From: Paracoccus liaowanqingii | GTDB lineage: Bacteria > Pseudomonadota > Alphaproteobacteria > Rhodobacterales > Rhodobacteraceae | DNA length: 64,000 nucleotides | Reading direction: 5' to 3' | Assembly (NCBI RefSeq): GCF_004683865.2 | Contig: NZ_CP038439.1 | Span: forward strand, 2,730,001 to 2,794,000 | Part shown: positions 1 to 9,046 of the stretch, piece by piece | Layout: every line of letters starts with the position of its first letter | How positions within the stretch are numbered: the first letter of the stretch is position 1 | Made by a program: the position numbers and the translations under genes | Notes under the pieces: model-generated | The model's input: only the letters and a program-made list of their open reading frames with translations | The model's database searches: none | What the model was told of the DNA's origin: nothing

Positions 1-10
1 GTCTCCCTAT

Positions 11-38
11 GTTAATGTGAATTACATTTACATAAATG
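11..38. promoter_or_regulatory. AT-rich dyad, possible operator
   Basis: This short AT-rich patch in a GC-rich background lies just beyond the stop of the TetR-family gene. It holds an imperfect inverted repeat, GTTAATGT-gaatt-ACATTTAC (11-31), overlapping a perfect one, CATTTA-ca-TAAATG (25-38). Such dyads are typical operators for TetR proteins. The gene it would control lies left of the window, so the assignment is inference. Confidence 0.35.
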
Positions 39-81
39 GGAAGACCGGGCCGCCCGTCAAGACATATGTTGCGAAAAATCT

Positions 82-711
82 TCAGTCCTGGATCAGGCCC
101 AGCCCGCGCAGATAGATGATCGCGCCGCTTTCCAGCATCTCGGACGGCTCGACGGGGCTGCGGCTGCCGGGCTTGCCGCGCCCGAACAGCTCGACCACGC
201 CATGGCTCAGCGCCCAGATATGGCTGGCGACCATACGCGACGGGGGGCGGCTGCCCTCGGGCAGGCGCGCGGCCAGCGCCTCGGCGGCCGAGATCAGCAC
301 CCCCTGCGCCCGCCCCGAGGCGGCGGCCAGATCGGCATTCCCGGCGATCGAGATGCCGGATTCGAACATCGCCATGTAATGCCCGGGCCGTTCGGCGGCG
401 AAATCCAGATAGGCCTGCCCCATCCGCAGGAAGGCGCTCAGCGGGCGCGGGCGGCCGTCGTCGAAGGCCAGCTGCAACTTGTCGGCGAATTCCAGGAAAC
501 CCTGCCGCGCCAGCTCCTCCAGCAGGTCGTCGCGGCCCTTGAAGTGGCGATAGGGCGCGGCGGCGGACACGCCCGCCCGGCGCGCGGCCTCGGTCAGGGT
601 GAAGGCCTGCGGGCCCTGCTCCTCGACCAGGGTGGCGCTGGCCTCGACCAGCGCCTGGCGCAGGTTGCCGTGGTGATAGGTCTTGCGGTCGCGGGAGGTC
701 GGATCGGGCAC
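82..711 (-). CDS. TetR/AcrR family transcriptional regulator
   Basis: A 209-residue one-component repressor. The N-terminal helix-turn-helix (about residues 14-60) has the TetR signature around TLTEAARRAGVSAAAPYRHF. The C-terminal ligand domain contains a W-hydrophobic-HG stretch (IWALSHGVVELF) typical of the WHG subgroup. The start is GTG at 711, whose G is also the last base of the HPr stop codon TAG, so translation is probably coupled to the PTS genes upstream. The ligand and targets are unknown; the AT-rich dyad immediately downstream (11-38) is a candidate operator. The family assignment is secure, the role is not. Confidence 0.88.
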   Translation of the reverse strand: MPDPTSRDRKTYHHGNLRQALVEASATLVEEQGPQAFTLTEAARRAGVSAAAPYRHFKGRDDLLEELARQGFLEFADKLQLAFDDGRPRPLSAFLRMGQAYLDFAAERPGHYMAMFESGISIAGNADLAAASGRAQGVLISAAEALAARLPEGSRPPSRMVASHIWALSHGVVELFGRGKPGSRSPVEPSEMLESGAIIYLRGLGLIQD

Positions 712-989
712 TACATGCCTTCGCCGAAGAAGTCCCCGACAAGGGCCTCCAGCGCGTCGGCCAGATCGGAGGCCTGCGGCCCGGTGGTCGTCACCCGGAT
801 CTGGCTGCCACGCGGCGCGGTCAGCATCAGCAGGCCCATGATCGAATCGCCCGAGACGCTCATCCCGTCCTTCTCGACCTGCGCCTGCGCGTCGAAGCGC
901 TCGACCACGTCCACGAACTTGGCGCTGGCCCGCGCGTGCAGGCCCTTGACGTTGATGATCGACAGATCGCGCGTGACGGGGCCGGTCAT
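711..989 (-). CDS. ptsH: HPr-family phosphocarrier protein (PTS-Ntr type)
   Basis: A 92-residue phosphocarrier. The phosphorylatable histidine is His18 in the motif KGLHARAS. The regulatory serine site is Ser49 in GDSIMGLLML, the residue that HPr kinase modifies. The ATG at 989 overlaps the stop of the EIIA gene as ATGA, so the two are translationally coupled. In alphaproteobacteria this HPr belongs to an incomplete, non-transporting PTS that takes phosphate from EI-Ntr and passes it to EIIA proteins to signal nitrogen and carbon status. No sugar permease is encoded nearby, consistent with a regulatory role. The kinase gene at the head of the cluster is frameshifted. Confidence 0.92.
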   Translation of the reverse strand: MTGPVTRDLSIINVKGLHARASAKFVDVVERFDAQAQVEKDGMSVSGDSIMGLLMLTAPRGSQIRVTTTGPQASDLADALEALVGDFFGEGM

Positions 990-1408
990 CGGGCGAACCG
1001 CCCGCCGCCCGATGCCGCCTCGGGCGGGACGTTGTAGCTGTTGATGTACTTGCGCCCGGCCTCCTTGGCGAAGCCCACGGCGATGGGCACCGACAGGTGG
1101 CGCGACTTGGCCAGCTTGACCAGCATCGGCAGGTTCGCCCCGTACAGGATCGCCCGGTCCTCGACCGCGCAGGCCGGCAGCGACAGGTTCGAGGGCGAGC
1201 CGCCGAACAGGTCCGTCACCAGCACGACCCCGTCGCCCAGATCGACGGCATCCGCCGCCGCCTTGATTTCCGCAGTCTTGGCCGCGCGGTCGTGATCGTC
1301 CTCGATCGCGACCGCGGCAATGCCCGTCTGCGGGCCCACGACATGTTCCACCGCGGAAAGATATTCCCGCGCCAGACCGCCATGCGCTACGATGACAATT
1401 CCGATCAA
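986..1408 (-). CDS. PTS EIIA component, mannose-type fold
   Basis: A 140-residue protein of the EIIA-Man family. The likely phosphorylated histidine is His9 in IVIVAHGGLA, and the second conserved block is VLVTDLFGGSPSN. The reading frame is open further upstream, but homology begins at L-I-G-I-V-I-V, so the start is taken as TTG at 1408; there is no ATG or GTG at that place. The 3' end overlaps the HPr start by four bases. It probably acts as a regulatory phosphoacceptor in the same chain as HPr, because no EIIB, EIIC or EIID permease genes are present. The TTG start is inference. Confidence 0.87.
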   Translation of the reverse strand: MIGIVIVAHGGLAREYLSAVEHVVGPQTGIAAVAIEDDHDRAAKTAEIKAAADAVDLGDGVVLVTDLFGGSPSNLSLPACAVEDRAILYGANLPMLVKLAKSRHLSVPIAVGFAKEAGRKYINSYNVPPEAASGGGRFAR

Positions 1409-1439
1409 CGCGTCCCACCAAACCCTTGGGTCAAAGCCG

Positions 1440-2402
1440 TCATGATGCGTGCCCTTGCAGCGGTTTTGCCCCGCTTGTGGGCAGGGTGTCCGTGCCGGAC
1501 GGCGGCACCATGATCCGCCGCTCAAGTTCCCTGTGTCTTATTGACACCGGCCAGCCTGCCTCTGCAAGCGCCAGCGCCATTTTTTCCACCAAAGTGACGG
1601 AACGGTGTTGCCCGCCGGTACAGCCGAAGCCCACCGCCAGATGCGATTTGCCCTCGTCCATATGGGCGGGCAGCAGGAACTGGATCAGCCCGCGCGTCCG
1701 GTCGAAGAATTCCGCGAATCGCGGATCGGCCGCGACATGGCCCTGCACGCGCCCGTCGCGCCCGTCCAGCGGCCGCAGGCCCGGCTCCCAATGCGGGTTG
1801 GCCAAGAAGCGGCAGTCGAACATCAGGTCCAGCCCGCGCGGCACGCCGCGCTTGAAGCTGAAGGAATGCAGCGACACGCTCAGCCGCCGGTCGGGCCGCA
1901 GGTCGAACCAGCGCGTCAGCTCGGCCTTGAGGTCGTGGGGCGACAGCTCGGTCGTGTCGACCAGCACGTCGGCCCGCGCCAGGATCGGCGCCAGCAGGTC
2001 GATCTCGGCCAGCACGCCCGCCAGCGGCGCCTCGTCGGGGGCCAGCGGGTGGCGGCGGCGCGTCTCGTTGTAGCGGCGCACCAGCACGTCGGCGTCGCAA
2101 TCCAGATACAGGACCTCGGGCGCGTAGTCGGGGCGCCGGGTCAGCCGGTCGATCAGCTCGATCACGTTGAAGGCCGAGAAGTCGCGGTTCCGGACGTCCA
2201 GCCCCAAGGCCAGCGGCACGGGCCGCGCCGGGCCGTCCAGCAGGCGGGGGATCAGCGACAAAGGCAGGTTGTCGATCGCCTCGAATCCCAGATCCTCCAG
2301 CACGTTGATGGCGGTGGACCGCCCCGCGCCCGAGGGTCCGGTGACCAAGACCAGCCGCTGCACCCGCAGGGCGGCCTGTTCCTCGAAAGCGTCCTGAACC
2401 AT
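1440..2402 (-). CDS. rapZ: RNase adapter protein RapZ (nucleotide-binding, YvcJ family)
   Basis: A 320-residue RapZ/YvcJ protein. Walker A is GPSGAGRST near residue 22, with arginine where the classical loop has lysine. The family block after the loop ([17 protein letters not shown]) and the C-terminal motif [12 protein letters not shown] are intact. In Enterobacteria RapZ guides RNase E to small RNAs controlling GlmS; in alphaproteobacteria its role is less clear, but linkage to PTS genes is conserved. The ATG at 2402 is preferred over the longer frame opening to 2621, which would overlap hprK. It lies 29 bases after the hprK stop and 31 bases before the EIIA start, indicating an operon. Confidence 0.92.
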   Translation of the reverse strand: MVQDAFEEQAALRVQRLVLVTGPSGAGRSTAINVLEDLGFEAIDNLPLSLIPRLLDGPARPVPLALGLDVRNRDFSAFNVIELIDRLTRRPDYAPEVLYLDCDADVLVRRYNETRRRHPLAPDEAPLAGVLAEIDLLAPILARADVLVDTTELSPHDLKAELTRWFDLRPDRRLSVSLHSFSFKRGVPRGLDLMFDCRFLANPHWEPGLRPLDGRDGRVQGHVAADPRFAEFFDRTRGLIQFLLPAHMDEGKSHLAVGFGCTGGQHRSVTLVEKMALALAEAGWPVSIRHRELERRIMVPPSGTDTLPTSGAKPLQGHAS

Positions 2403-2431
2403 CCGGAATCCTTTCGCTGGCCGGAGGGCGA

Positions 2432-2844
2432 TCACGCCAGACGCCGTCCCAGCATCAGCTGCCGCAGTGCAGCGCAAAGATGCGGTCGATAGGGCCCCAG
2501 CACAAGCGAAACCCGGACCCCCAGCCAATCTTGGTGGTGCATCTGTGGCAGGCGATCCTCTTCCCGGCGCCCCAGGTCGCAGGCCAGCCCGACCGGCACC
2601 GGCGGCGAGGGATGCGCCCACAGGATCCCCACCCCCGCGCCTCGATCCGGCCCGACAGCGCGGGGGGCGCCTGCGCGATCAGCCGACCCTGCTGCAACCG
2701 CAGGTCGGTGCGGTCGTCTGCGACCAGCACGGCCCCCACGGCCATCAGCTCCAGCGCCAGGCCGGACTTGCCCGACCCCGAGGGGCCCAGGATCACCAGC
2801 CCCCGCCCCTCCAGCGCCACGGTCGTCGCATGCAGCTGCATCAT
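2432..2844 (-). pseudogene. hprK: HPr kinase/phosphorylase, apparent frameshift
   Basis: The first about 70 residues, from ATG 2844, read as alphaproteobacterial HprK, with Walker A GPSGSGKS and the segment SGRIEARG. After that, the frame ends out of homology at 2455. The correct continuation ([14 protein letters not shown] through [11 protein letters not shown]) is found one frame over and stops at 2432, 29 bases before rapZ. One G is missing from the run of five near 2632-2636 (C on the plus strand); restoring it gives about 137 residues, the usual length of the short alphaproteobacterial form. The kinase phosphorylates HPr on a serine. Either the gene is truly broken, or this is a homopolymer sequencing error; the sequence alone cannot tell. 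Confidence 0.82.
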
Positions 2845-2949
2845 TCCGAATCACCTTGCTGTCCGATCCCGACCTAAGCCGGTTCATTTCGCCCCGTCAC
2901 CCACCCGTCACCCGCCCGTCATCCGCGCAATCCGGGGGCGGACCCCGAC

Positions 2950-2963
2950 TGTTGGCGATAACA
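2950..2963. promoter_or_regulatory. LacI-type (CceR-like) operator upstream of pckA
   Basis: The sequence TGTTGGCGATAACA differs at one position from the TGTTANCGNTAACA palindrome that I recall for CceR, the LacI-family regulator of central carbon metabolism in Rhodobacter. It lies about 120 bases upstream of pckA and 30 bases upstream of the predicted -35 box. pckA is a plausible target because CceR controls gluconeogenic genes. The motif comparison is from memory. Confidence 0.45.
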
Positions 2964-2974
2964 TTTACTGTTTC

Positions 2975-2989
2975 CGCTAACCGTTAGCG
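2975..2989. promoter_or_regulatory. Perfect palindrome CGCTAAC-C-GTTAGCG upstream of pckA
   Basis: Seven-base perfect arms around one central C, placed between the CceR-like site and the -35 box of the pckA promoter. It has the size and symmetry of a dimeric regulator's site. The regulator is not identified. Confidence 0.45.
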
Positions 2990-2994
2990 CTGCC

Positions 2995-3023
2995 TTGTTC
3001 CGCCGCGAATCCGCCGTGCTATA
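2995..3023 (+). promoter_or_regulatory. Predicted sigma-70 promoter of pckA
   Basis: TTGTTC (2995-3000) and GCTATA (3018-3023) are separated by 17 bases and lie 57 bases before the pckA start. The boxes and spacing fit a housekeeping promoter; the transcription start is not known. Confidence 0.45.
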
Positions 3024-3080
3024 GCCCGGACAGCCGCCCGCATCGGGCACCCGACCCCAGAACCCCACGGAGCCCCCGAC

Positions 3081-4676
<1,596 letters not shown>

Positions 4677-4701
4677 CCGCCCCCGCCTGCCGATCTCCAA
4701 G

Positions 4702-4730
4702 CCCCCGCCCCACGAAAGGCGGGGGTCTTG
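4702..4730 (+). terminator. Rho-independent terminator of pckA
   Basis: The stem CCCCCGCC (4702-4709) pairs with GGCGGGGG (4718-4725), followed by TCTT. It begins 26 bases after the pckA stop. Confidence 0.7.
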
Positions 4731-4736
4731 CGTTCC

Positions 4737-4777
4737 GGCCTCCGCCGGACGGGCATTTGGGGCCTCCGCCGGACGGG
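4737..4777. repeat. 17-base direct repeat
   Basis: GGCCTCCGCCGGACGGG occurs at 4737-4753 and again at 4761-4777, separated by a 7-base spacer, in the gap between pckA and the convergent membrane-protein gene. It probably arose by local duplication; no function is apparent. Confidence 0.6.
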
Positions 4778-4847
4778 GCCGAGAGCCTGGATCAGAAGCG
4801 CGTCCCTCCTTGGCCACTGCCATTCCGCATGACCCTGTGACCAGGCC

Positions 4848-5531
4848 TCAGCCGGGCGGGGCGGGATCGTCGCGGCGCATCCCTATCGGGCCCATGCCGC
4901 CGCCGCCCGCTGCTCCGCCACCACCACCACCACCACCGCCAGCCCGGTCGCGCCCGCCCTCGGCCTTGCCACCGCGACCGCCGCCCCCGCCCTGGGGCCG
5001 GGTCGGACCCTGCAGCGGAATGGCGACCGAGGCCGGGATCGGCTCCAGATCCAGCGCGCGGCGGATGAAGTCGCGCAGCGCGATGACCAGTTCCGCCGTG
5101 CGGATCGGTCGCCCTGCCGCCATGTCGCCCGCCGCCTGCCCGGCCAGCCGCACATGCTCGTCCGTGCCCAGCAGCAGGATGTCGGCCAGCGCCGCCTCGA
5201 CCGCGTCGCGGATGCGGCGGGGCCGGTCCGAGGCGGGCTCGCCCTCCAGCGGCGCCATCTCGGCGTCCAGGGGCGCCGCCTCGGCCTTGCGCAGGTCGCG
5301 CAGATGGGCCGGGTTGACGGTCAGCTCTCCGGTGAAGGACCCGCCCAGGGTCCGGTAGGCGGCGATCAGCGTCCGCAGCCGCTCGTTGATCTGCCGGTTC
5401 ATGCGCTGCTGGCGCTGCTGGATGGTCAGCATGACCAGCACGCGGATGCCCACGCCGATGAAGGCGAAGAGCGCCAGCCCCAGGACGGTGGTCAGGATGC
5501 CCTGCCAGGAACTGAAATCGAAACCGCGCAT
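4848..5531 (-). CDS. Hypothetical membrane-anchored protein with Gly-rich tail
   Basis: A 227-residue protein that I do not recognise. One transmembrane helix (about residues 11-34, GILTTVLGLALFAFIGVGIR) is followed by a basic, glutamine- and arginine-rich stretch (QQRQQRMNRQINERLR) and a predicted helical soluble domain. The tail is glycine-rich and ends with repeated Gly runs encoded by tandem GGT codons (CCA on the plus strand, 4918-4935). The start at 5531 is chosen because GGAGGGG stands just before it; the frame is open up to 5657, but that part lacks conserved character. It lies downstream of argF on the same strand, separated by strong hairpins, so it is likely transcribed independently. 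Confidence 0.72.
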   Translation of the reverse strand: MRGFDFSSWQGILTTVLGLALFAFIGVGIRVLVMLTIQQRQQRMNRQINERLRTLIAAYRTLGGSFTGELTVNPAHLRDLRKAEAAPLDAEMAPLEGEPASDRPRRIRDAVEAALADILLLGTDEHVRLAGQAAGDMAAGRPIRTAELVIALRDFIRRALDLEPIPASVAIPLQGPTRPQGGGGGRGGKAEGGRDRAGGGGGGGGGAAGGGGMGPIGMRRDDPAPPG

Positions 5532-5599
5532 CAAGGCCCCTCCGTGACTGTCAGACGCGCCCAGGCGGCATGGCCGGGCAAGGGTGCGGCGCGACGCCC

Positions 5600-5630
5600 G
5601 GTCCGGCCGCGCGATCCGCGCGACCGGACC
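5600..5630. other. Strong intergenic hairpin downstream of argF
   Basis: GGTCCGG plus CGCGCG pairs with CGCGCG plus CCGGACC around a three-base loop, with one C-A mismatch, giving about 13 pairs. It lies between the argF stop and the next leftward gene and may help termination or protect a 3' end. There is no U-tract on the minus strand. Confidence 0.5.
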
Positions 5631-5640
5631 TCTTGTCGCC

Positions 5641-5659
5641 GGGTGGCGATGGGCCACCC
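5641..5659 (-). terminator. Stem-loop just after argF
   Basis: GGGTGGC (5641-5647) pairs with GCCACCC (5653-5659), 10 bases past the argF stop. With the second hairpin further downstream it forms a plausible tandem terminator, although a U-tract is weak. Confidence 0.4.
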
Positions 5660-5669
5660 GTCCGCACGG

Positions 5670-6596
5670 TCACAGGCCCAGGCAGTGCCGCATGATGGCC
5701 TTCTGCGCGTGCAGGCGGTTCTCGGCCTCGTCCCAGATGACCGAGGCCGGGCCGTCCATGACCGCGCTGGTCACCTCGTCCTCGCGATGCGCCGGCAGGC
5801 AGTGCATGAACAGCGCGTCGGGGCGGGCCTGGTCCATCAGCGCCTGGTTGATCTGGTATCCGCGCAGCTGGTTGTGGCGGCGCTCCTTGGCGGATTGCGG
5901 ATCATGCATGCTGACCCAGGTGTCGGTCACGACCAGATCGGCGCCGACCACCGCGCGGGCCGGGTCGCGCTCGATGGTGACCGGATGGCCCTGCGCCGCC
6001 GCATAGTCCAAGCAGGCGCGTTCCGGGTCCAGCGGCGGCGGACCGGTGAAGATCAGGTCGAACCCGAACTGCCCCGCCGCATGGGCGAAGCTGGCGAAGA
6101 CGTTGTTGCCGTCGCCCGACCAGACCACCTTCTTGCCCGCGATATTGCCGCGATGTTCCTCGAAGGTCATCACGTCGGCCATGATCTGGCAGGGATGGGT
6201 GCGGTTCGTCAGCCCGTTGATGACCGGCACGGTGGCGTATTCCGCCATCTCCAGCAGGGTGGCCTCCTCAAAAGTGCGGATCATGATCAGGTCGACATAG
6301 CGCGACAGCACGCGGGCGGTGTCGGCGATCGTCTCGCCATGGCCCAGCTGCATCTCGGATCCCGACAGGATCATCGTCTGGCCGCCCATCTGGCGCACGC
6401 CCACGTCGAAGCTGACGCGGGTGCGGGTCGAGGGCTTCTCGAAGATCAGCGCGACCATGCGGCCCGCCAGCGGCTGGTCGTCGTCGGGCGTGCCCTTGGG
6501 GCGGCTGTTGCGGGCGGTCTTCATCGCGCGGGCGGTGTCGATGATGGACCGCAGCGCGGCCCGGTCGGTCGTGTGGATATCCAGGAAATGGGTCAT
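5670..6596 (-). CDS. argF: Ornithine carbamoyltransferase
   Basis: A 308-residue anabolic ornithine carbamoyltransferase that makes citrulline from ornithine and carbamoyl phosphate in arginine synthesis. The carbamoyl-phosphate loop is STRTR within [14 protein letters not shown], and the ornithine-binding motif is HCLPAHR near the C terminus. The start is ATG 6596 (MTHFLDI), matching family length; the frame is open upstream to 6830, but that region includes an intergenic repeat. The gene follows argD on the same strand with a 172-base gap that carries a dispersed repeat, so the pair may be co-transcribed or partly uncoupled. An arginase gene lies about 9 kb away. Confidence 0.96.
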   Translation of the reverse strand: MTHFLDIHTTDRAALRSIIDTARAMKTARNSRPKGTPDDDQPLAGRMVALIFEKPSTRTRVSFDVGVRQMGGQTMILSGSEMQLGHGETIADTARVLSRYVDLIMIRTFEEATLLEMAEYATVPVINGLTNRTHPCQIMADVMTFEEHRGNIAGKKVVWSGDGNNVFASFAHAAGQFGFDLIFTGPPPLDPERACLDYAAAQGHPVTIERDPARAVVGADLVVTDTWVSMHDPQSAKERRHNQLRGYQINQALMDQARPDALFMHCLPAHREDEVTSAVMDGPASVIWDEAENRLHAQKAIMRHCLGL

Positions 6597-6673
6597 CTGC
6601 GTCAGGTCTTTCGGCGATTTCCGCCATGGAAGCCCGCTTGCCCGGCCAAGGTCAAGGGGGCGAAGGTTCGCGT

Positions 6674-6740
6674 GGGGGGCGCTGCCCCCGCCGCGCGATG
6701 CCCGCGCGGCCCCCCGGGATATTTTCGTGAAGAAGACACG
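6674..6740 (+). repeat. Dispersed GC-rich palindromic repeat, copy A
   Basis: It begins with a hairpin GGGGGGCGCTGCCCCC and ends with CCCCCCGGGATATTTTCG plus a GAAGA tail. This is the same two-part layout as copies near 15.8, 24.1, 42.6, 58.8 and 60.9 kb. It lies between argD and argF, inside a same-strand pair. Confidence 0.7.
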
Positions 6741-6768
6741 CCCGGAGGGGGGAGGGCAAGGACGGGCG

Positions 6769-7941
6769 TCAGGCCGCCAGGCTGGCCGCGGCGCGGTCCA
6801 GGCGCGCGGTGGCCTCGGCGATCTCGGCATCCGAGATGTTCAGGGGCGGCAGCAGGCGCAGCATGTTGTCGGCGGCGGGCACCGTCAGGATCTGCTGGTC
6901 ATAGCCTGCGCGCACCACATCCGCGGGCGCCACGCGGCATTTCAGCCCCAGCATCAGCCCCTGCCCGCGCACGCCCTCGAAGACGGCGGGATGGGCGGCG
7001 ATCAGCCCCTCCAGCTTCTGGCGGAACAGGGCGGCCTTGCGGTTCACCTCGGCCAGGAAGGCGTCGTCGGCGACGATCTGCATGACGCGGGCGCCCACCG
7101 CGCAGGCCAGGGGGTTGCCGCCGTAGGTGGACCCGTGGCTGCCCGCCACCATGCCGGCCGCGGCATGTTCGGTGGCCAGCACCGCGCCCAGGGGGAAGCC
7201 GCCGCCGATGCCCTTGGCGACCATCATGATGTCGGGCGCGATCCCCGCATATTCATGCGCGAACAGACGCCCCGTCCGGCCCATGCCGCATTGCACCTCG
7301 TCCAGGACCAGCAGCGCGCCGGTCCGGTCGCAGATCTCGCGCAGCCCCTTCAGGCAGGCATCGGGCAGCGGGCGGATGCCGCCCTCGCCCTGCACGGGCT
7401 CGACCAGGATCGCGGCGGTGCGGTCGGTGACGGCGGCGTTCAGCGCCTCGTGATCGCCCCAAGGCAGCGTGCGGAAGCCCGGCATCAGCGGGCCGAAGCC
7501 CTTGACCATCTTTTCCGACCCGGCGGCGGCGATGGCCCCGGTCGAGCGGCCGTGGAAGGCCCCCTCGAAGGTCAGGATCTCGATGCGGTCGGGATCGCCC
7601 GCGTGATCCCAGTGCTTGCGGACCATCTTGATGGCCAGCTCCGCGGCCTCGGTCCCGGAATTGGTGAAGAAGACCGTGTCGGCAAAGGTCGCCTCGACCA
7701 GCAGGTCGGCCAGACGCTCCTGCTCGGGGATCTGGTACAGGTTCGAGACGTGCCAGATGCGGCCCGCCTGCTCGGTCAGCGCCGCGACCAGGTCGGGATG
7801 CGCATGGCCCAGCACATTGACCGCGATGCCCGCGCCCAGATCCAGATAGCGGGTGCCGTCGGCGGTGATCGCCCAGGCCCCTTCCCCCCGCTCGAAGGCC
7901 AGGGGGGCGCGGTTATAGGTCGGCAGGACGTGCGGGATCAT
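6769..7941 (-). CDS. argD: Acetylornithine/succinyldiaminopimelate aminotransferase
   Basis: A 390-residue class III PLP-dependent aminotransferase that transfers an amino group from glutamate to N-acetylglutamate semialdehyde in arginine synthesis. The PLP lysine lies in [15 protein letters not shown]. Other family blocks are [28 protein letters not shown] and [17 protein letters not shown] 7941 gives the usual length. It is placed upstream of argF on the same strand, a conserved arrangement in Rhodobacterales. ArgD enzymes often also serve lysine synthesis as DapC; that dual role is inferred. Confidence 0.95.
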   Translation of the reverse strand: MIPHVLPTYNRAPLAFERGEGAWAITADGTRYLDLGAGIAVNVLGHAHPDLVAALTEQAGRIWHVSNLYQIPEQERLADLLVEATFADTVFFTNSGTEAAELAIKMVRKHWDHAGDPDRIEILTFEGAFHGRSTGAIAAAGSEKMVKGFGPLMPGFRTLPWGDHEALNAAVTDRTAAILVEPVQGEGGIRPLPDACLKGLREICDRTGALLVLDEVQCGMGRTGRLFAHEYAGIAPDIMMVAKGIGGGFPLGAVLATEHAAAGMVAGSHGSTYGGNPLACAVGARVMQIVADDAFLAEVNRKAALFRQKLEGLIAAHPAVFEGVRGQGLMLGLKCRVAPADVVRAGYDQQILTVPAADNMLRLLPPLNISDAEIAEATARLDRAAASLAA

Positions 7942-8092
7942 GGGCAGGCTCCGGCGATGGATGGGGGAATGGCGGAAACGACGACAGGGACGCGGGCCCG
8001 CGAGGGGCCGGCATCAGCGTCGGGTGCGAAGGGGGCGTCGTTTCGTCATGGCGCGAAGGATGCGCAGCTTTGCCCCGCAAGGCAAGCGCAAA

Positions 8093-8929
8093 TCAGGGCT
8101 TCATCCGATAGCCCGAGCGCAGCCAGCGCCACGCCAGGTACAGCACCCCCGCCACCACGGCCGCGCAGATCAGCGCGCCGCGCCAGACCGGGGCGTCGCT
8201 GACCCCGGTGACGCCAAAACGCGCCCCGTCGATCAGGTAGAAGATCGGGTTCCAGTGCGACAGCATGTTGAAGGGCTGCGGCAGCGCCTGCACCGAATAG
8301 AAGGTGCCCGACAGGAAGCTCAGCGGCGTGATGACGAAATTGGTGATCGCCGCCATCTGGTCGAACTTCTGCGCCATGATCCCGGCCAGGATCCCCAGCC
8401 CTCCCAGCATCAGCGCCGCCAGCAGCACGAAGACCAGCGTCCAGACCGGATGCGCGATGCCCCGCCCGGTGACCAGCACCATGCCCGTGCCGATCACGGT
8501 CGCCACCAGCAGGCCGCGCACCACCGACCCCGCCAGATAGCCCGCCAGCAGCTCGCCCGCCGACAGGGGCGGCATCAGCGTGTCGACGATGTTGCCCTGC
8601 ACCTTGGCCGCCGTGATGGAACTCGAGGTATTGGCGAAGGCGTTCTGGATCACCGTCATCATCAGGATGCCCGGCCCCAGAAAGACCAGATAGGGCAGCC
8701 CCATCACCTCGCCCCGCCCCTGGCCCAGGGCCAGCGCAAAGACCACCACGAACAGCCCCGCCGTCATCAGCGGGGCGAAGATCGTCTGCTGCCAGACCGC
8801 CATGAAGCGCATGACCTCGCGCCGCGCCAGGGTGCGCAGGCCCAGCCAGTTGACCCGGCCGAAGCGGCGCACGCCCATGGCGGGGTCGTCGGCACGGGGG
8901 GGCATGGCAGGCATTTGGGGGGCGTTCAT
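8093..8929 (-). CDS. ABC-2 type transporter permease
   Basis: A 278-residue integral membrane protein of the ABC-2 exporter permease family (DrrB/NodJ/YadH-like). Six hydrophobic segments are visible, starting with the helix near IFAPLMTAGLFVVVFALAL and ending near ALICAAVVAGVLYLAW. The family block NIVDTLMPPLSAGELLAGY is present. The ATG at 8929 is preferred because AAGGA stands ten bases upstream. No ATPase gene is adjacent; the partner must be encoded elsewhere. It diverges from gcrA. The substrate is unknown; polysaccharide, drug or lipid export are all possible for this family. Confidence 0.88.
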   Translation of the reverse strand: MNAPQMPAMPPRADDPAMGVRRFGRVNWLGLRTLARREVMRFMAVWQQTIFAPLMTAGLFVVVFALALGQGRGEVMGLPYLVFLGPGILMMTVIQNAFANTSSSITAAKVQGNIVDTLMPPLSAGELLAGYLAGSVVRGLLVATVIGTGMVLVTGRGIAHPVWTLVFVLLAALMLGGLGILAGIMAQKFDQMAAITNFVITPLSFLSGTFYSVQALPQPFNMLSHWNPIFYLIDGARFGVTGVSDAPVWRGALICAAVVAGVLYLAWRWLRSGYRMKP

Positions 8930-9046
8930 CTGGCGGTCCTTGAATTTCTGCGCTTGCGCGGCTAGATCTCGGCATCCCGTTTGTGACGGGGCCAATCGCA
9001 GGTTACAAGATGGGGCGGCACGAGAAGCCCGCCCGGAAAGGCAGCC

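Noticed and set aside
4916..4940. CCA repeat considered as a CRISPR-like or mobile element
   Set aside because: It is a short in-frame trinucleotide run coding for glycine; no spacers, no inverted repeats, no target duplication.
7975..8045. GAAACGAC/GTCGTTTC inverted repeat upstream of argD as an arginine-repressor site
   Set aside because: The arms are about 52 bases apart and do not resemble an ARG box; probably chance.
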